From Prorocentrum cordatum (Eukaryota > Sar > Dinophyceae > Prorocentrales > Prorocentraceae), in contig CAUYUJ010004306.1 of assembly GCA_963575745.1 (NCBI GenBank), forward strand, positions 1 to 30,000: a stretch of 30,000 nucleotides of DNA, read 5' to 3'. Shown here piece by piece: positions 1 to 8,159 of this stretch. The position numbers and the translations under genes are program-made. The notes beneath the pieces are model-generated. The model was not told where the DNA came from. It did no database searches and saw nothing but the letters and a program-made list of their open reading frames with translations. Positions within the stretch are counted from its first letter, which is position 1, and each line of letters begins with the position of its first letter.

Positions 1-39
1 CCCCCCCCCCCCCCCGCTCCCCCCTCCTGGGGAGCCCCA

Positions 40-440
40 AAAATCGTGTCGTGGGGCGCTCTCGGGGCGGTCTTGGAGCGCTCTCTGGCACTTGGGGGCC
101 GTCTTCGGGCTCTCTCGGGCCTCTCTTGGGGCTCGCTTGGGCCATCTTGGAGGCATCTTGAGGCTTCGGAAGGCTATCGACAGCGAACGGGCGACGATGC
201 AACAATCATGAATGTTCCTTAGTTTGTTGACGGTTGTTGGCTTCTTGGATGCTTCTGTAGGGGTCTCGGAGGCCTCTTGGAGCCGTCTTGGGGCGGCCTT
301 GGGGCCTCTTGGAGCATTGTGGGGACCATCTTCAGGCGATTTGGGCTGGTTGGGGCGATTTGGGCTGGTTGGGGTCAGCTTGGAGATCATCCTGGGCTCT
401 CCGAGGCGCTCTTGGAGCCTTCTTGGGCAAACAAGTACCC
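40..440. repeat. CTCTTGG-type degenerate short tandem repeat
   Basis: Loose repeats of about 10-16 bases built on CTCTTGG or GGGGCC(T)CTTGG run through this stretch after a poly-C tract at 1-15. The same family recurs at 1795-1930, 14935-16030 and 23110-23340. Open frames here, rich in Gly, Leu and Trp, are by-products of the repeat. No gene is seen. Confidence 0.75.
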
Positions 441-564
441 GCTGACACCTCGCGGCCGGCCCCGTCCAGGGCCAGGGGAGGGGGTAATGGGGAGGGGTCA
501 AGGTACCCACCCGCCCGCAAGCCGTCTAGCTCACTCCCACCCGCCCTCACAACACAGAAGTAAC

Positions 565-731
565 TCAGAAGGGGTAAAAACACACAGACACAATGAATCG
601 TCGATTCCCCTGAAAATATGGGAAAATATGGGAAGTGGGGGGGGAGACGAAAACCCAGAAAATATAGGGAAATATGGGGAAGCCTTTTTTTACTTGTGTG
701 TATTTCTTTGTGTGTCCCTGGGGCCCCTGCA
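565..731 (+). mobile_element. Family A short inverted-repeat element, copy 1
   Basis: This 167-bp copy starts TCAGAAGGGGTAAAAACAC and ends CCCCTGCA. It is flanked by GTAAC on both sides (560-564 and 732-736), a 5-bp target duplication. The interior is shared with four other copies in the window: ACACACAGACACAA near the start, an AAAATATGGGAA core, a G run, then TTGTGTGTATTT-type sequence near the end. It has no coding capacity, and open frames through it are accidental. It is best read as a non-autonomous DNA transposon (MITE-like). Confidence 0.8.
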
Positions 732-739
732 GTAACACC

Positions 740-1020
740 CGAGCCTGAGCATGTTCAGCGGTCGTCTTTGCATGGGCAGCTGCTGGGAACCAAAGCCGAC
801 CCCGGGCGCGCCACGCTCGGGCCGGGGGCGCCGCGCGCGCCAGGGGCGCCGCGCGCGCCTAGGCACCCCTGGGCCCGAGCGTGTCGGGCACGCCTGGTGC
901 GCCGGGTGCGCCACGTGCCCCGGGTGCACCGGGTGTGCCACTTTGAACCTCCTCCTCCTGCTCCTCCTCCCTCCTCCTCCTCCTCCTCCTCATCCTCCTA
1001 CTCCTCCCCCCTCCCTCCTC

Positions 1021-1051
<31 letters not shown>

Positions 1052-1250
1052 TCCCTCCTCCCCCTCCCCCTCCTCCTCCGCGCCGTGTGCGCCCGCTCGG
1101 GCAGTGCGGGTGCGTCAGGTGCGCCGCGCACGTGACAGGCACGCCATCGGAGGCCCGGGTCGGCCCCAGCCATCGCTGGCCGAAAGCCAATTCCCAGCGT
1201 TGTGTCTTCGGCGGGCCTGCCGCACAGCAGTCCACGCGCCACGCGGGATG
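740..1250. repeat. GC-rich stretch with (CTC)n microsatellite
   Basis: A GC-rich segment full of GCGCGC, GGGCGCC and GGTGCG words (about 790-940) leads into a CTC/CCT trinucleotide tract at about 950-1080. Translations of the tract give poly-Pro, poly-Ser or poly-Leu on one strand and poly-Glu or poly-Arg on the other, so the long frames across it are low-complexity artefacts. I recognise no gene. Confidence 0.8.
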
Positions 1251-1535
1251 GCCGCGCATGATCCAGATTTAGCCGCGAGGTGCGTGTTGTACTGTTTTTT
1301 GTCAGCGATGGTAGCCTGGCGCACAGCAGGGAATATGCTGAACCCCCCGCCGCCCCGGTCAAAACAATACTCGCGGGCCTCACGAATTTAGCTCAAGATT
1401 TTGCCCCAAAGTGTATTCTGCATTGTTTTTTGACAGGGATGGTGGGGGCGGGCGCATCAGGTTGGCCGCGCATGCTCCAAATGTGGAGGCAGAGTGCGGC
1501 TTGCATTGTTGTTTGACAGCAATGGTGGGGAGCGG
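1248..1535. repeat. Degenerate tandem repeat, about 3 units of ~100 bp
   Basis: Three diverged units share GGCCGCGCATG-TCCA followed by TTGCATTGTTTTTTGACAG-GATGGT-like words, at about 1248-1313, 1392-1446 and 1463-1530. A related segment lies at 26545-26590, so this is part of a dispersed repeat and not a gene. Confidence 0.55.
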
Positions 1536-1722
1536 GCCCGCATGGAGTCGGCATGGTTCCGGGTTGGCCGCCGGCCGCGTGGGGGAGGGGGTGCATATTA
1601 ATAAGGAACAGCGATAGACCCCTCCCCGAAGGGGAGGACGGGGGTTGGAAGAGAAGCTGCCCTGGACCACCTACGCCCAGAGGGCTGGTGGGATTTCGGC
1701 AGGCCAAGCACCATTTTGTAAG
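1400..1722 (+). repeat. Dispersed repeat R1, left copy
   Basis: Several words recur in order at about 26545-26905: the GTGCGCATGTAT-like segment, CCCTCCCCGAAGGGG, GGGGTTGGAAGAG, CCACCT-CGCCC and GGGCTGGTGGGATT. Similarity is judged by eye at roughly 70-80% in blocks. No coding signal is seen, and the identity of the repeat is unknown. Confidence 0.6.
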
Positions 1723-1794
1723 CAACAGGGGTCGGCGGATCTAGTTGCATTCGGTCCGTCCTGCCACCGTGCCTGGGTCGTGCACAGAAGGCTT

Positions 1795-1930
1795 CTTAGA
1801 GGCTTCTTAGGATCTCTTGGGGTCTCTTGGGTTGTCTTTGAGGGGCCTCTTGGAGACATCTTGGGGGCATCCTGGGGGCCTCTTGGAGGCCTCGTGGGGA
1901 CCTGGCCTGGGGACCTCTTGGGGGCTTCCG
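1795..1930. repeat. CTCTTGG-type short tandem repeat
   Basis: Units such as GGCCTCTTGGAG and GCATCCTGGGGGCCTCTTGG repeat here. This is the same family as at 40-440 and 14935-16030. It lies inside the presumed intron upstream of the exchanger exon. Confidence 0.7.
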
Positions 1931-1968
1931 AGCCCTTGCAAAAGGCGCTTTCGGAAGTACGCCGTGTG

Positions 1969-2131
1969 TGAGGAGGGGTAAAAACACACAGACACAATGA
2001 ATCGTCGATTCCCCTGAAAATATAAGAAAATATGGGAAGTGGGGGGGAAGACGAAAACCCAGAAAATACGGGAAAATATAGGGAATCCTGTTATTTGTGT
2101 CTACTTATTTGTGTGTCCCAGGGCCCCTTCA
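1969..2131 (+). mobile_element. Family A short inverted-repeat element, copy 2
   Basis: This 163-bp copy starts TGAGGAGGGGTAAAAACAC and ends GGGGCCCCTTCA. It is flanked by GTGTG on both sides (1964-1968 and 2132-2136; the match can be read as 7 bp, GTGTGTG). Its right end, CTTCAG, lies directly upstream of the exchanger exon and has the form of a 3' splice acceptor. The left target duplication starts with GT. Confidence 0.85.
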
Positions 2132-2132
2132 G

Positions 2133-2637
2133 TGTGTGCTGGGATGGGTGGCTCCCTAGGCTCAGTTTCATGTGCTCCTTGCTGATGATCGCGCTCGTCA
2201 CCGCCATCATCGGCGACATGGCCGCACTCCTTGGCTGCGTTCTTGGCCTCCCAGACGAGGTCACCGCGATCACATTTGTGGCGCTCGGCACCTCCTTGCC
2301 CGACACTTTCGCGTCAAGAACGGCAGCCGTGCAAGATCCCACCGCAGACGCATCGGTTGGCAACGTTACGGGCAGCAACTCTGTCAATGTCTTTCTTGGA
2401 TTGGGCCTGCCATGGACGATGGGTTCGCTTTACTGGTCTTATTCCGAGCCCGATGCGAAATGGCTGAGCAAATACGCACCACCTTTGGGTGTAGAATCTT
2501 TGGTCCCGATCCAATCGCGTTTCCGTGAAGGTGCGTTCGTTGTCAGGAAGGGCGCGCTCGTCCCCAGCGTTGCCGTCTTCACTTGCTGCGCACTCGTGGC
2601 CATGGGCATGCTCTACTACCGCCGGAGGCTCCGTGGG
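2133..2637 (+). CDS. Na+/Ca2+ exchanger (NCX type), second alpha-repeat exon
   Basis: This exon encodes the C-terminal half of a plasma-membrane-type sodium/calcium exchanger, which exports Ca2+ in exchange for Na+. The reading frame from about 2133 gives [19 protein letters not shown], then [30 protein letters not shown] and [19 protein letters not shown]. These are the alpha-2 repeat signatures of NCX, including the GTSxPD and GNVTGSNxVNVFLG ion-binding segments. A further hydrophobic helix (about 2560-2620) ends in LYYRRRLRG, as in NCX proteins. The true 5' edge is uncertain: similarity starts clearly at about 2166, and CAG acceptors lie at 2130-2132 and 2163-2165. The upstream methionine at 2032 lies inside transposon DNA and is not a start. 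The N-terminal exons are outside the window or unrecognised. The family call is firm; the exon edges are not. Confidence 0.85.
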
Positions 2638-2711
2638 CGTCGAAGGCGAGGACAGGGAAGAGGAGGGAGGGGAAGGAAGAAGCAGGAAGCAGGAACAGGA
2701 GGAGTCCGAGG

Positions 2712-2796
2712 CACCTTGGCGGCGAGCTTGGCGGGCCGAAGTACAACAAGATGGTGTCCGCCGGCGTCCTCGTCGTCCTGTGGGTGGTCCTCACGG
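2712..2796 (+). CDS. Na+/Ca2+ exchanger, penultimate or last exon
   Basis: A different frame gives [12 protein letters not shown] followed by the hydrophobic [13 protein letters not shown]. This matches the C-terminal GGELGGP motif and last transmembrane helix of NCX proteins, which normally follow directly after YRRR. About 75-85 purine-rich bases with AGGAGGGAGGGG content separate it from the previous exon. I read that as a short intron, though a frameshift is possible. No perfect GT-AG pair in the right phase was found, and a GGCG repeat at both borders could mark a non-canonical junction. The helix is cut off after about 2796, where an AC microsatellite follows. The last residues of the family (about 10-15) were not found. 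Confidence 0.75.
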
Positions 2797-2818
2797 GCGA
2801 CGCCAGAAGGGGGTCTCT

Positions 2819-2865
2819 GCACACACACACACCACACACACACATACACACACACACACACACTG
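2819..2865. repeat. (AC)n microsatellite
   Basis: A dinucleotide AC tract with a few CACACC and CATACA interruptions. It follows directly on the exchanger exon. Confidence 0.9.
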
Positions 2866-2968
2866 GGTCGGGGTGCACCACGGGCTGGTCCGTGGAATGA
2901 TGGTCGGGCGGGGACCAGCTTCGACGGTTCGCGGTTTGGCGTCCCTCCATGTGGTTGGTGGGTTGGCT

Positions 2969-3165
2969 CGAAGAAGAGAAACACCATCGACATAAACTTT
3001 TGGCGCTCCGCGCGGATTTCTTGGATCCGCGCCGGGCCACCCCAGCGGCGCCTCGGGCGCCACCCTGGCGCGCTCCGCGCTCCAGGGAGGGGGGTCCAGC
3101 GCAGATCCAAGAAATCTGCGCGGAGCGCCAAAGGTTTCTGTTCATGCCGTGGCTTCTTCTTCTGT
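2969..3165. repeat. Family B long palindrome, copy 1
   Basis: An almost perfect inverted repeat of about 195 bp. The left arm reads GAAGAAGAGAAAC, CATAAACTTTTGGCGCTCC, then GCGCGGATTTCTTGGATCC. The right arm is its complement, GGATCCAAGAAAT-like sequence then GCGCGGAGCGCCAAA, ending TTCTTCTTCTG. The centre is GC-rich with a nested CGGCGCC/GGCGCC palindrome. A second full copy lies at 7226-7423 and a half copy at 5686-5755. No coding is seen. As RNA it would fold into a long hairpin. Confidence 0.8.
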
Positions 3166-3243
3166 TGGCCGCGGGCGGCGGGCTGATCTGGTCGGGGTGG
3201 TCTGGGGTGGGGCTCGGCACTCCCCCTTTGGTTCAGGGTAGAG

Positions 3244-3407
3244 TCAGGAGGGAAAGAAACACACAGACACAATTAATCCTCCATTCCCCAGAAAATATGG
3301 GAAGACATGGGAATTGGGGGGGGAAGACAAACATGCAGAAAATATAAGGAAATATGGGGCATCATTTGATTTGTGTGTATTTATTTGTGTGTCCTGGGGC
3401 CCCTTCA
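3244..3407 (+). mobile_element. Family A short inverted-repeat element, copy 3
   Basis: This 164-bp copy starts TCAGGAGGGAAAGAAACAC and ends GGCCCCTTCA. The flanks TAGAG (3239-3243) and TGGAG (3408-3412) look like a 5-bp target duplication with one later change. The internal sequence matches the other four copies throughout. Confidence 0.8.
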
Positions 3408-3504
3408 TGGAGCTTGGACGGTGGTTGGTTGACTGCGGGAGTTCCCCCTCGACTGTCTGTGGCTGGTCCCCGCGGGGCTTCTCGTCTGCCTTGATCCTCT
3501 TCCG

Positions 3505-3660
3505 CCCTCCTCCTCCTCCTGCTCCTCCTGCTCCTCCTCCCCTCCTCCTCCTGCTCCTCCTCCTTCTCCCCCTCCTCCTCCTCCTCCTCCTCCTCCTCCT
3601 CCTCCTCCTGCTCCTCCTCCTCCTCCTCCTCCTCCTCCTCCTCCTCCTCCTCCTCCCTCT
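3505..3660. repeat. (CTC)n microsatellite
   Basis: About 155 bp of CTC/CCT trinucleotides with occasional CTG. It accounts for the poly-Leu, poly-Arg and poly-Gly open frames across this position on both strands. Confidence 0.9.
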
Positions 3661-4600
3661 ACGCGCTGGCTCTCCAGGGCCGCGCAGTCCGATACCGTAC
3701 CGAACGTGGCCCTCCCTGCTACACCTTCGGCGCTGATGAAGCTTGTGCGGCGTTTCTCTCTTGGTCCTCCTTGCTTCAGACTGGAGGGGGCACTTAGAGA
3801 CACTGCGGCTTCGGCCATCCGCATTGAGTCTTCGGCGACGCTGTAATTGGTCAAGGGAGGAAAAACTACCCGGACCGGACAATTGGCGTTTATGAAGCGG
3901 CCTTGGGCGTTTACTAAGACAGCCCCGCCCTGTTCGATTCCTTCAGTGGGGGCCTGTCGTAAACGGCTTCGCGTGTCGGGGTGGTTATCCCGGGGGTGGA
4001 TTTTTTTGCCCTCTAACTGGGGAACGTGCACAACACTTGCGCACTTCGAAGGAGTGCTACGCATGCGAGCGCGGCCAGCCGCCTCGAGGAAGTTATTCGC
4101 GGAGGCCATCCACAGCGCTGAATTCGTGCGCCTCCGCGGCACAGCATCTCGACTACATGGAGGAACTGGAGCTGATGCGTGGCGAAAAGTTCTGTTGCAT
4201 CTGCGGGGGACCTCGCCTGTCCCAAAAATTGGTGTCTTTTTGGGGGCCCGACGCGTGCTCGATGCGGACTCGACGCGGATTTGGCGTGGATTCGACGCGG
4301 ATTCGACACGGATTCGACACGGATCCGACGCGTCCGACATGGATTCGACACGGATTCGACGCGGACAGGGCCGCGACGGGACAGACAAGGTCCCCCGAGG
4401 ATGCAACATAAGAAAAGGTGGCGGTGGATGGCGTCTTGAGGCAGGACGGCCCAGATCGGCGCCCAGCGACAAATCGCGCGAATGTGTTCAGCACGTGCGG
4501 ACCAAGGAGCGAGAGACCAACTGTGGTTTAGAGTGGGGTGGCGCCTGCAGCTGGACGAGGCATTCCGGCTAGAGTTCGACCCAAACTTTATGATATTGGC
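3661..4600. other. Unassigned region with a short 11-bp tandem repeat
   Basis: No gene is recognised. The plus strand has a short open stretch after the microsatellite (LQGRAVRYRTERGPP) and another near 4150-4230 with ELMRGEKFCCICGGP, which has a CxxC pair. Both are too short to name. A tandem repeat of 11 bp (GGATTCGACAC with variants) fills about 4258-4362. It creates the repetitive Arg/Asp/Ser-rich frames on both strands. Confidence 0.5.
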
Positions 4601-4617
4601 ATGGCGTTTGTGAAGTA

Positions 4618-4805
4618 CAGTCAACTTGCATAGCAAGGATGGGCAGCCTTCCCAACGGTACCCTTGCATCCTTGCCTCCTCGGCCATCCTTGGCCATCCT
4701 TGACCACTTTCGTTGGCCGCGCCCCGCTCGAGAAACTTCGAAGCAGCTCTCCGAGGCCCTTACATCCTTATCGTGCATACTTGTGATACGGGCCGACTGT
4801 ATCTT
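4618..4805 (+). repeat. Dispersed repeat R2, left copy
   Basis: The segment beginning TCAACTTGCATAGCAAGGAT, followed by CATCCTT, CGCGCCCCGC and ATACGGG-CTGTA blocks, recurs in the same order at 27002-27150. Identity is unknown and no coding evidence is seen. Confidence 0.55.
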
Positions 4806-5039
4806 CCTCTGCCCAGCAAGGCAGCGAGGCAACATCTATTGTCAGACGCGTGCTTCACTTGCCAACTGGTTGACTTCATGTCCCTTCTAGGGTGCGCACA
4901 TATGTTTTCCAATATACAGGTTTGGACTTCAGGCTTTGGGGGTACCGAGCAATGGAGACCCATAGCTCCACCATTACTCGGCAACCAACACGACATGGTC
5001 AGACACAGATATCCGGCGGTTTGCGCTCTCTTCTTGTTT

Positions 5040-5400
5040 ATTTCGTTGTTCGACCTGGAGGTCATCAGCAGTTTCAAAGGGGGAGGCCCACTCTATGTCA
5101 ACAGCCAGGACAAGGGCTCACAGCTTGACTTCATTATCGCGCCTCGCTGTTCTATTCGCATGGTGAGATCGGTGGGCCCACTACCTAAGCTAGGCAGATC
5201 GCTGCAGGCCATCGCGTCTCGTCCACCCAGATATCACGTGCCAGTGCATGCCAGCTTCGCTTGTGCTTTCGCTGACATCCTGGACCTCCCAGGCAAGTTT
5301 CCGATGGACATCGGTTTGGACCTGTTCAGAGTCATGGTGGAAGGCGTCGAGATGCCTTCACGGACGGCCTCGGAAGAGGCTCCAGTCGAGCAGAGTATAA
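5040..5400 (+). pseudogene. Non-LTR retrotransposon endonuclease fragment
   Basis: In one plus-strand frame the text GSQLDFIIAP, LGRSLQAIASRPPRYHVPVH and a following LDLFRVMVEGVE matches the C-terminal part of the endonuclease/exonuclease/phosphatase (APE-like) domain of LINE elements. In that domain SQIDY-type and DHxP-type motifs mark the strand and His that bind the DNA nick site. Here the usual D before H in the last motif is Y (RYHVP), so the active site looks lost. The frame is open back to about 4713, but I see no convincing N-terminal endonuclease motifs there. A family A element interrupts the fragment at 5401 and no RT domain follows. I call it a dead LINE remnant. The assignment comes from motif memory only. 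Confidence 0.55.
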
Positions 5401-5563
5401 TCAGGAGGAGAAAAAACACACAGACACAATTAATCGTCGATTCCCCAGAGAATATGGGAAAATATGGGAAGTGGGGGGGAAGACAAAAACCCAGAAAATA
5501 TAGGAAAAGATGGGGAATCCTTTTATTTGTGTGTATTTATTTGTGTGTCCCAGGGCTCCTTCA
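5401..5563 (+). mobile_element. Family A short inverted-repeat element, copy 4
   Basis: This 163-bp copy starts TCAGGAGGAGAAAAAACAC and ends GGGCTCCTTCA. It has a perfect TATAA target duplication at 5396-5400 and 5564-5568. It is inserted at the end of the LINE endonuclease remnant and therefore postdates it. Confidence 0.85.
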
Positions 5564-5685
5564 TATAAGCGCTTTCCCATTCCACCTTTTTTTACCCCGA
5601 CGACGCAGGGAGGCCCCGCTGGGAGTCGCTCCGCCTGGCGCGGTGCAGAGCAGATGGTCGTGACCGCCGCCGCTCGCGGCCGCGC

Positions 5686-5755
5686 GCACCCAAGACATCC
5701 GCGCGGAGCCCCAAGAGTTGATGTCTATGGCGTTTGTTGTTCTTTCTTCTCTGCC
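5686..5755. repeat. Family B palindrome, half copy
   Basis: CAAGACATCCGCGCGGAGCC, then CCAAGAGTTGATGTCTATGG and TTCTTTCTTCTCTG match the right arm of the family B palindromes at 3105-3165 and 7365-7423. No complementary left arm is visible immediately upstream. Confidence 0.6.
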
Positions 5756-6300
5756 CCGGGCAGCTCCCCTGCGCGCGGGCGCCGCCTGGGCAGCCGGGCA
5801 GCGCGCTCTCCCTCCCCGTGCTGCCGCTCGCAGCTCCTCGGGGAGCGCGACTCGCGCGCCACCGACGATCGGAGCGGTGCTGCACTCCACCCGGCCTGGC
5901 ACGGCCAGTGGCTCAAGGGCTCCCACGAGGGCGCGCTTCGCGCTCCGCGGGCCTCATTCCTCCTCCCCCTCCTCCTCGTCCTCCTCTTCTCCCTTGGGGG
6001 GGGGGGGGCGGCGCGAGAGCGCGAGGTTATTCGCGCTTCGCGGAGCGCGAAGCGCGAGGTTGGGAGCCCTAGCGGCCGGAATGGCAGACCACCGGGCACG
6101 GCCTGCGGAAAGGGGCCAGGCGCCTTGCCCAGGGCTCTGGCCCAGGCCCCTGCGCGGCGTGCGGCACCGCGCTGGCGCTTGGTCGTGACAGCCCCACCGC
6201 GGCTCCCTGTCGTTGGTGAAGAAGTTCCGGCCGGCTCAGCGGACCCCCAGGGGGTGCGGATCCCTTCTCGAGCAGTGGCGAAGCGTCCCGGCTCGCTTAT
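5756..6300. other. GC-rich region, no gene recognised
   Basis: Very GC-rich, with GCGC words, a CTC tract near 5960-5995, a run of G at 5995-6008 and a short palindrome CGCGCTTCGCGGAGCGCGAAG at about 6030-6050. Open frames exist on both strands but have only Arg/Ala/Gly/Pro-rich composition and no recognisable domain. Confidence 0.5.
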
Positions 6301-6312
6301 AGTCCCACCGAA

Positions 6313-6465
6313 CAATGCTCTGAGAACCTTTTGTGGTTTCCGCGAGATGTTCTTAGAACATTTCTGGCGGGGCCTGTCTTATTTTAACACATCGGGCTTA
6401 TGTCATAAGAGCATTGTTTTTGGTCTTGGAATATGTTCGGGTCCTAAGAACATTTCGTGGTAGGA
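6313..6465. repeat. Inverted-repeat segment
   Basis: AACAATGCTCT at 6313-6323 is complemented by AGAGCATTGTT at 6408-6418, and a nested ATGTTCTTAGAACAT palindrome sits at about 6348-6362. A TCCTAAGAACAT segment follows at about 6440. This may be the decayed remains of an inverted-repeat element. No gene is seen. Confidence 0.5.
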
Positions 6466-6519
6466 CTATAGGGATGCCGAGACGGTCGGTCCCTGCTCAA
6501 CCTTCGCCTGGTGCGGAGG

Positions 6520-6999
6520 TCATGTCCAGCACCCAGTCGCCCCTGCAGCTGATGTCTTCTTTGGTGTCGGTGCACTTGCGGCTTGGGATTCCCGCCGAGC
6601 CAGCTCGTCCCACTTAAAGAGCGTCTTGTCTGTCACCACCTCAATCCCAGGGGGTGTTCGCCAACTCGGCCTCCTGTCCGTCCTGCGTTCGAACCCACTC
6701 CCCGCCCCACCAGACGCTGACGGCTTGACAGCCAGGTGGGTGATTGCGACTGGTTCCATCTGGGGCAAGCGGTCGGGGAGAAGTATACACTCCTCCACAC
6801 CTTCCTCCTCCTCCTCCTCCTCCTCCTCCTTCTCCTCCTCTGCACTCCCCCCTTCGTCCTCCCCCTCGTCCGCCTCATCGTCGCCTCCCCCCCCCCACTG
6901 GTGAAGGCACATAGTACCCCCATCAACCGCTGACGTCAGCCCCATTAAACCTGTCCCCAGGTATTCGTGTGCTTGTGCTCCCACTTCGCTCTGGATCAC
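6520..6999 (-). CDS. Hypothetical open frame with acidic tract (doubtful)
   Basis: A 159-codon minus-strand frame is open across this span. A poly-Glu run comes from the CTC tract at 6800-6840. The flanking segments (HEYLGTGLMGL, and GIEVVTDKTLFKWDELARR) are less repetitive and could be coding. I recognise no domain, there is no supporting neighbour, and the frame may simply be open by chance in GC-rich DNA. Confidence 0.2.
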   Translation of the reverse strand: MIQSEVGAQAHEYLGTGLMGLTSAVDGGTMCLHQWGGGGDDEADEGEDEGGSAEEEKEEEEEEEEEGVEECILLPDRLPQMEPVAITHLAVKPSASGGAGSGFERRTDRRPSWRTPPGIEVVTDKTLFKWDELARRESQAASAPTPKKTSAAGATGCWT

Positions 7000-7225
7000 C
7001 GGCTCTGCAGCTGACGCGCGGGGGCAGCGAGGACCCCCCCGCCCCTCCGAGAACCGAGCTTTTTTGGGGGAGGGAGGGCAGACGGCGAGATCCTGAAGTG
7101 CCGTTTCGATCGATTCTCGAGGCTCGAATCCGCAAGAGGTGAATCACCGGACGGATTGATTTTCGGGGTGCAAGAACCCATATGGATCTCACCCTGAGCC
7201 CTCCACCCTGAGAAAAGGCTCAGGA

Positions 7226-7423
7226 TCGAAGAAAAAAACACACATAAGCATAGACGTTCGACGCTCCGCGCGGATTTCTCGGATCTGCGCTAGGGCCCCC
7301 TGGCGGCGCCTCAGGCGCCGCCCCATGGCGCGCTCCGCGCGCCATGGAGGGGGGCCCAGCGCAAATCCAAGAAATTCGCGCGGAGCGCCAAAAGTTGGTG
7401 TTTATGTGGTGTTCTCTTCTCTT
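7226..7423. repeat. Family B long palindrome, copy 2
   Basis: The left arm has GAAGAAAAAAACACACATAAG, then GCGCGGATTTCTCGGATC. The right arm has AATCCAAGAAATTCGCGCGG, AGCGCCAAAAGTTGG and GTTCTCTTCT. The centre holds ATGGCGCGC/GCGCGCCAT. It is about 198 bp long and matches copy 1 arm for arm. Family C starts directly at its right edge. Confidence 0.8.
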
Positions 7424-7548
7424 GGCATCGCTCGGACGTGTGCATTTCTTCTCGGCGAGGGCGATCGAGGAGCATCCTTGATCATTTAGCGAAAAGGCCA
7501 CGCGCGAAACCGAAAAAAAGCACAGGGAATAGACGTCCGAGCGATGCC
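7424..7548 (+). mobile_element. Family C inverted-repeat element, copy 1
   Basis: A 125-bp element with terminal inverted repeats GGCATCGCTCGGACGT and ACGTCCGAGCGATGCC. The interior holds CTCGGCGAGGGC, GATCGAGGAGCATC and AAAAAAAGCACAGGGAAT. TTCTCTTCTC occurs just outside on both sides (about 7412-7421 and 7556-7565) and may be part of a target duplication. It is non-coding. Confidence 0.75.
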
Positions 7549-7609
7549 AGGGGTTTTCTCTTCTCCTACAGTAGAAGTTCGCATGCTGCCGTGGCGCCAC
7601 GCCCGGGAG

Positions 7610-7800
7610 GGGGAGGAGGAGGAGGAGGGGGAGGGGGAGGGGGAGGGGGAGGAGGAGGAGGCGGAGGCGGAGGAAGAGGAGAGGAGGAGGAAGGAGGAGA
7701 GGGGGGAGGAGGAGGAGGAGAGGGATAGAAGGAGGGATTAGGGATGGGAGTAGGAGGAGGAGGAGGGGAGGGGAGCAGAAGAAGGCGAGGCGGCGCACGG
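7610..7800. repeat. (GGA)n purine tract
   Basis: GGAGGAGG and GGGGGA repeats fill this stretch and explain the Gly/Glu-rich frames on the plus strand and the poly-Leu/Pro frames on the minus strand. No gene is seen. Confidence 0.9.
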
Positions 7801-7899
7801 CGGAGCGCCCCGCGGCAGGGCGGGCCGCGGCACCTGCTGCGCGGGCCGGCGCCTGCGGAAGCGCAAGAGCGCTCGGCGAGCAGGCCGAAGCTCGGGTCG

Positions 7900-8005
7900 G
7901 GCGAAAGGGGGGGTTTTAAAACAGGGCTAGGGGGGGTTTTTAAAACAGGGTTTTAAAAGGGGGGGGGGTTAAAACAGGGATAAATCGCTCTCAGAGCGGT
8001 CGGCA
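7900..8005. repeat. TTTTAAAACAGGG repeats
   Basis: Three to four units of (G)n-TTTTAAAACAGGG occur, followed by ATAAATCGCTCTCAGAGCG. The last part is repeated beyond family C copy 2 at about 8180-8220, so the same flanking sequence lies on both sides of that element. Confidence 0.6.
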
Positions 8006-8023
8006 GCGCACCTCCCGCCACTC

Positions 8024-8152
8024 GCCATCGCTCGGACGTCCACTCCCTGTGCTTTTTTCCATCTCGCGCGTGTTTTTTTTTTCTCGCTGAATAATCAAAG
8101 ATGCTCCTCGATGGCCCTCGCCGAGGAAAAATGCACACGTCCGAGCGGTGCC
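8024..8152 (-). mobile_element. Family C inverted-repeat element, copy 2
   Basis: A 129-bp element in the opposite orientation to copy 1. It runs from CCATCGCTCGGACGTCC to ACGTCCGAGCGGTGCC, and its reverse complement follows copy 1 through GTGCATTT, CCTCGGCGAGGGCCATCGAG and AAAAAAGCACAGGGAGTGG. The two copies differ by scattered substitutions and a longer T run here. Confidence 0.75.
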
Positions 8153-8159
8153 GAGGCCA

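Noticed and set aside
618-1391. Long plus-strand frame across the CTC tract
   Set aside because: It starts inside a transposon copy and is mainly poly-Pro/Ser from a microsatellite. The other frames are equally open.
2579-3272. Minus-strand frames opposite the exchanger
   Set aside because: They are shadows of the exchanger exons, the AC repeat and the palindrome. The NCX motifs are unambiguous on the plus strand.
3244-4472. Minus-strand frames of 212 and 355 codons with poly-Arg/Gly
   Set aside because: They depend on the CTC microsatellite and an 11-bp tandem repeat. No domain is present.
6680-6705. tRNA T-arm-like GTTCGAACC
   Set aside because: The bases around it do not form a T stem, and no acceptor or anticodon arm can be drawn.
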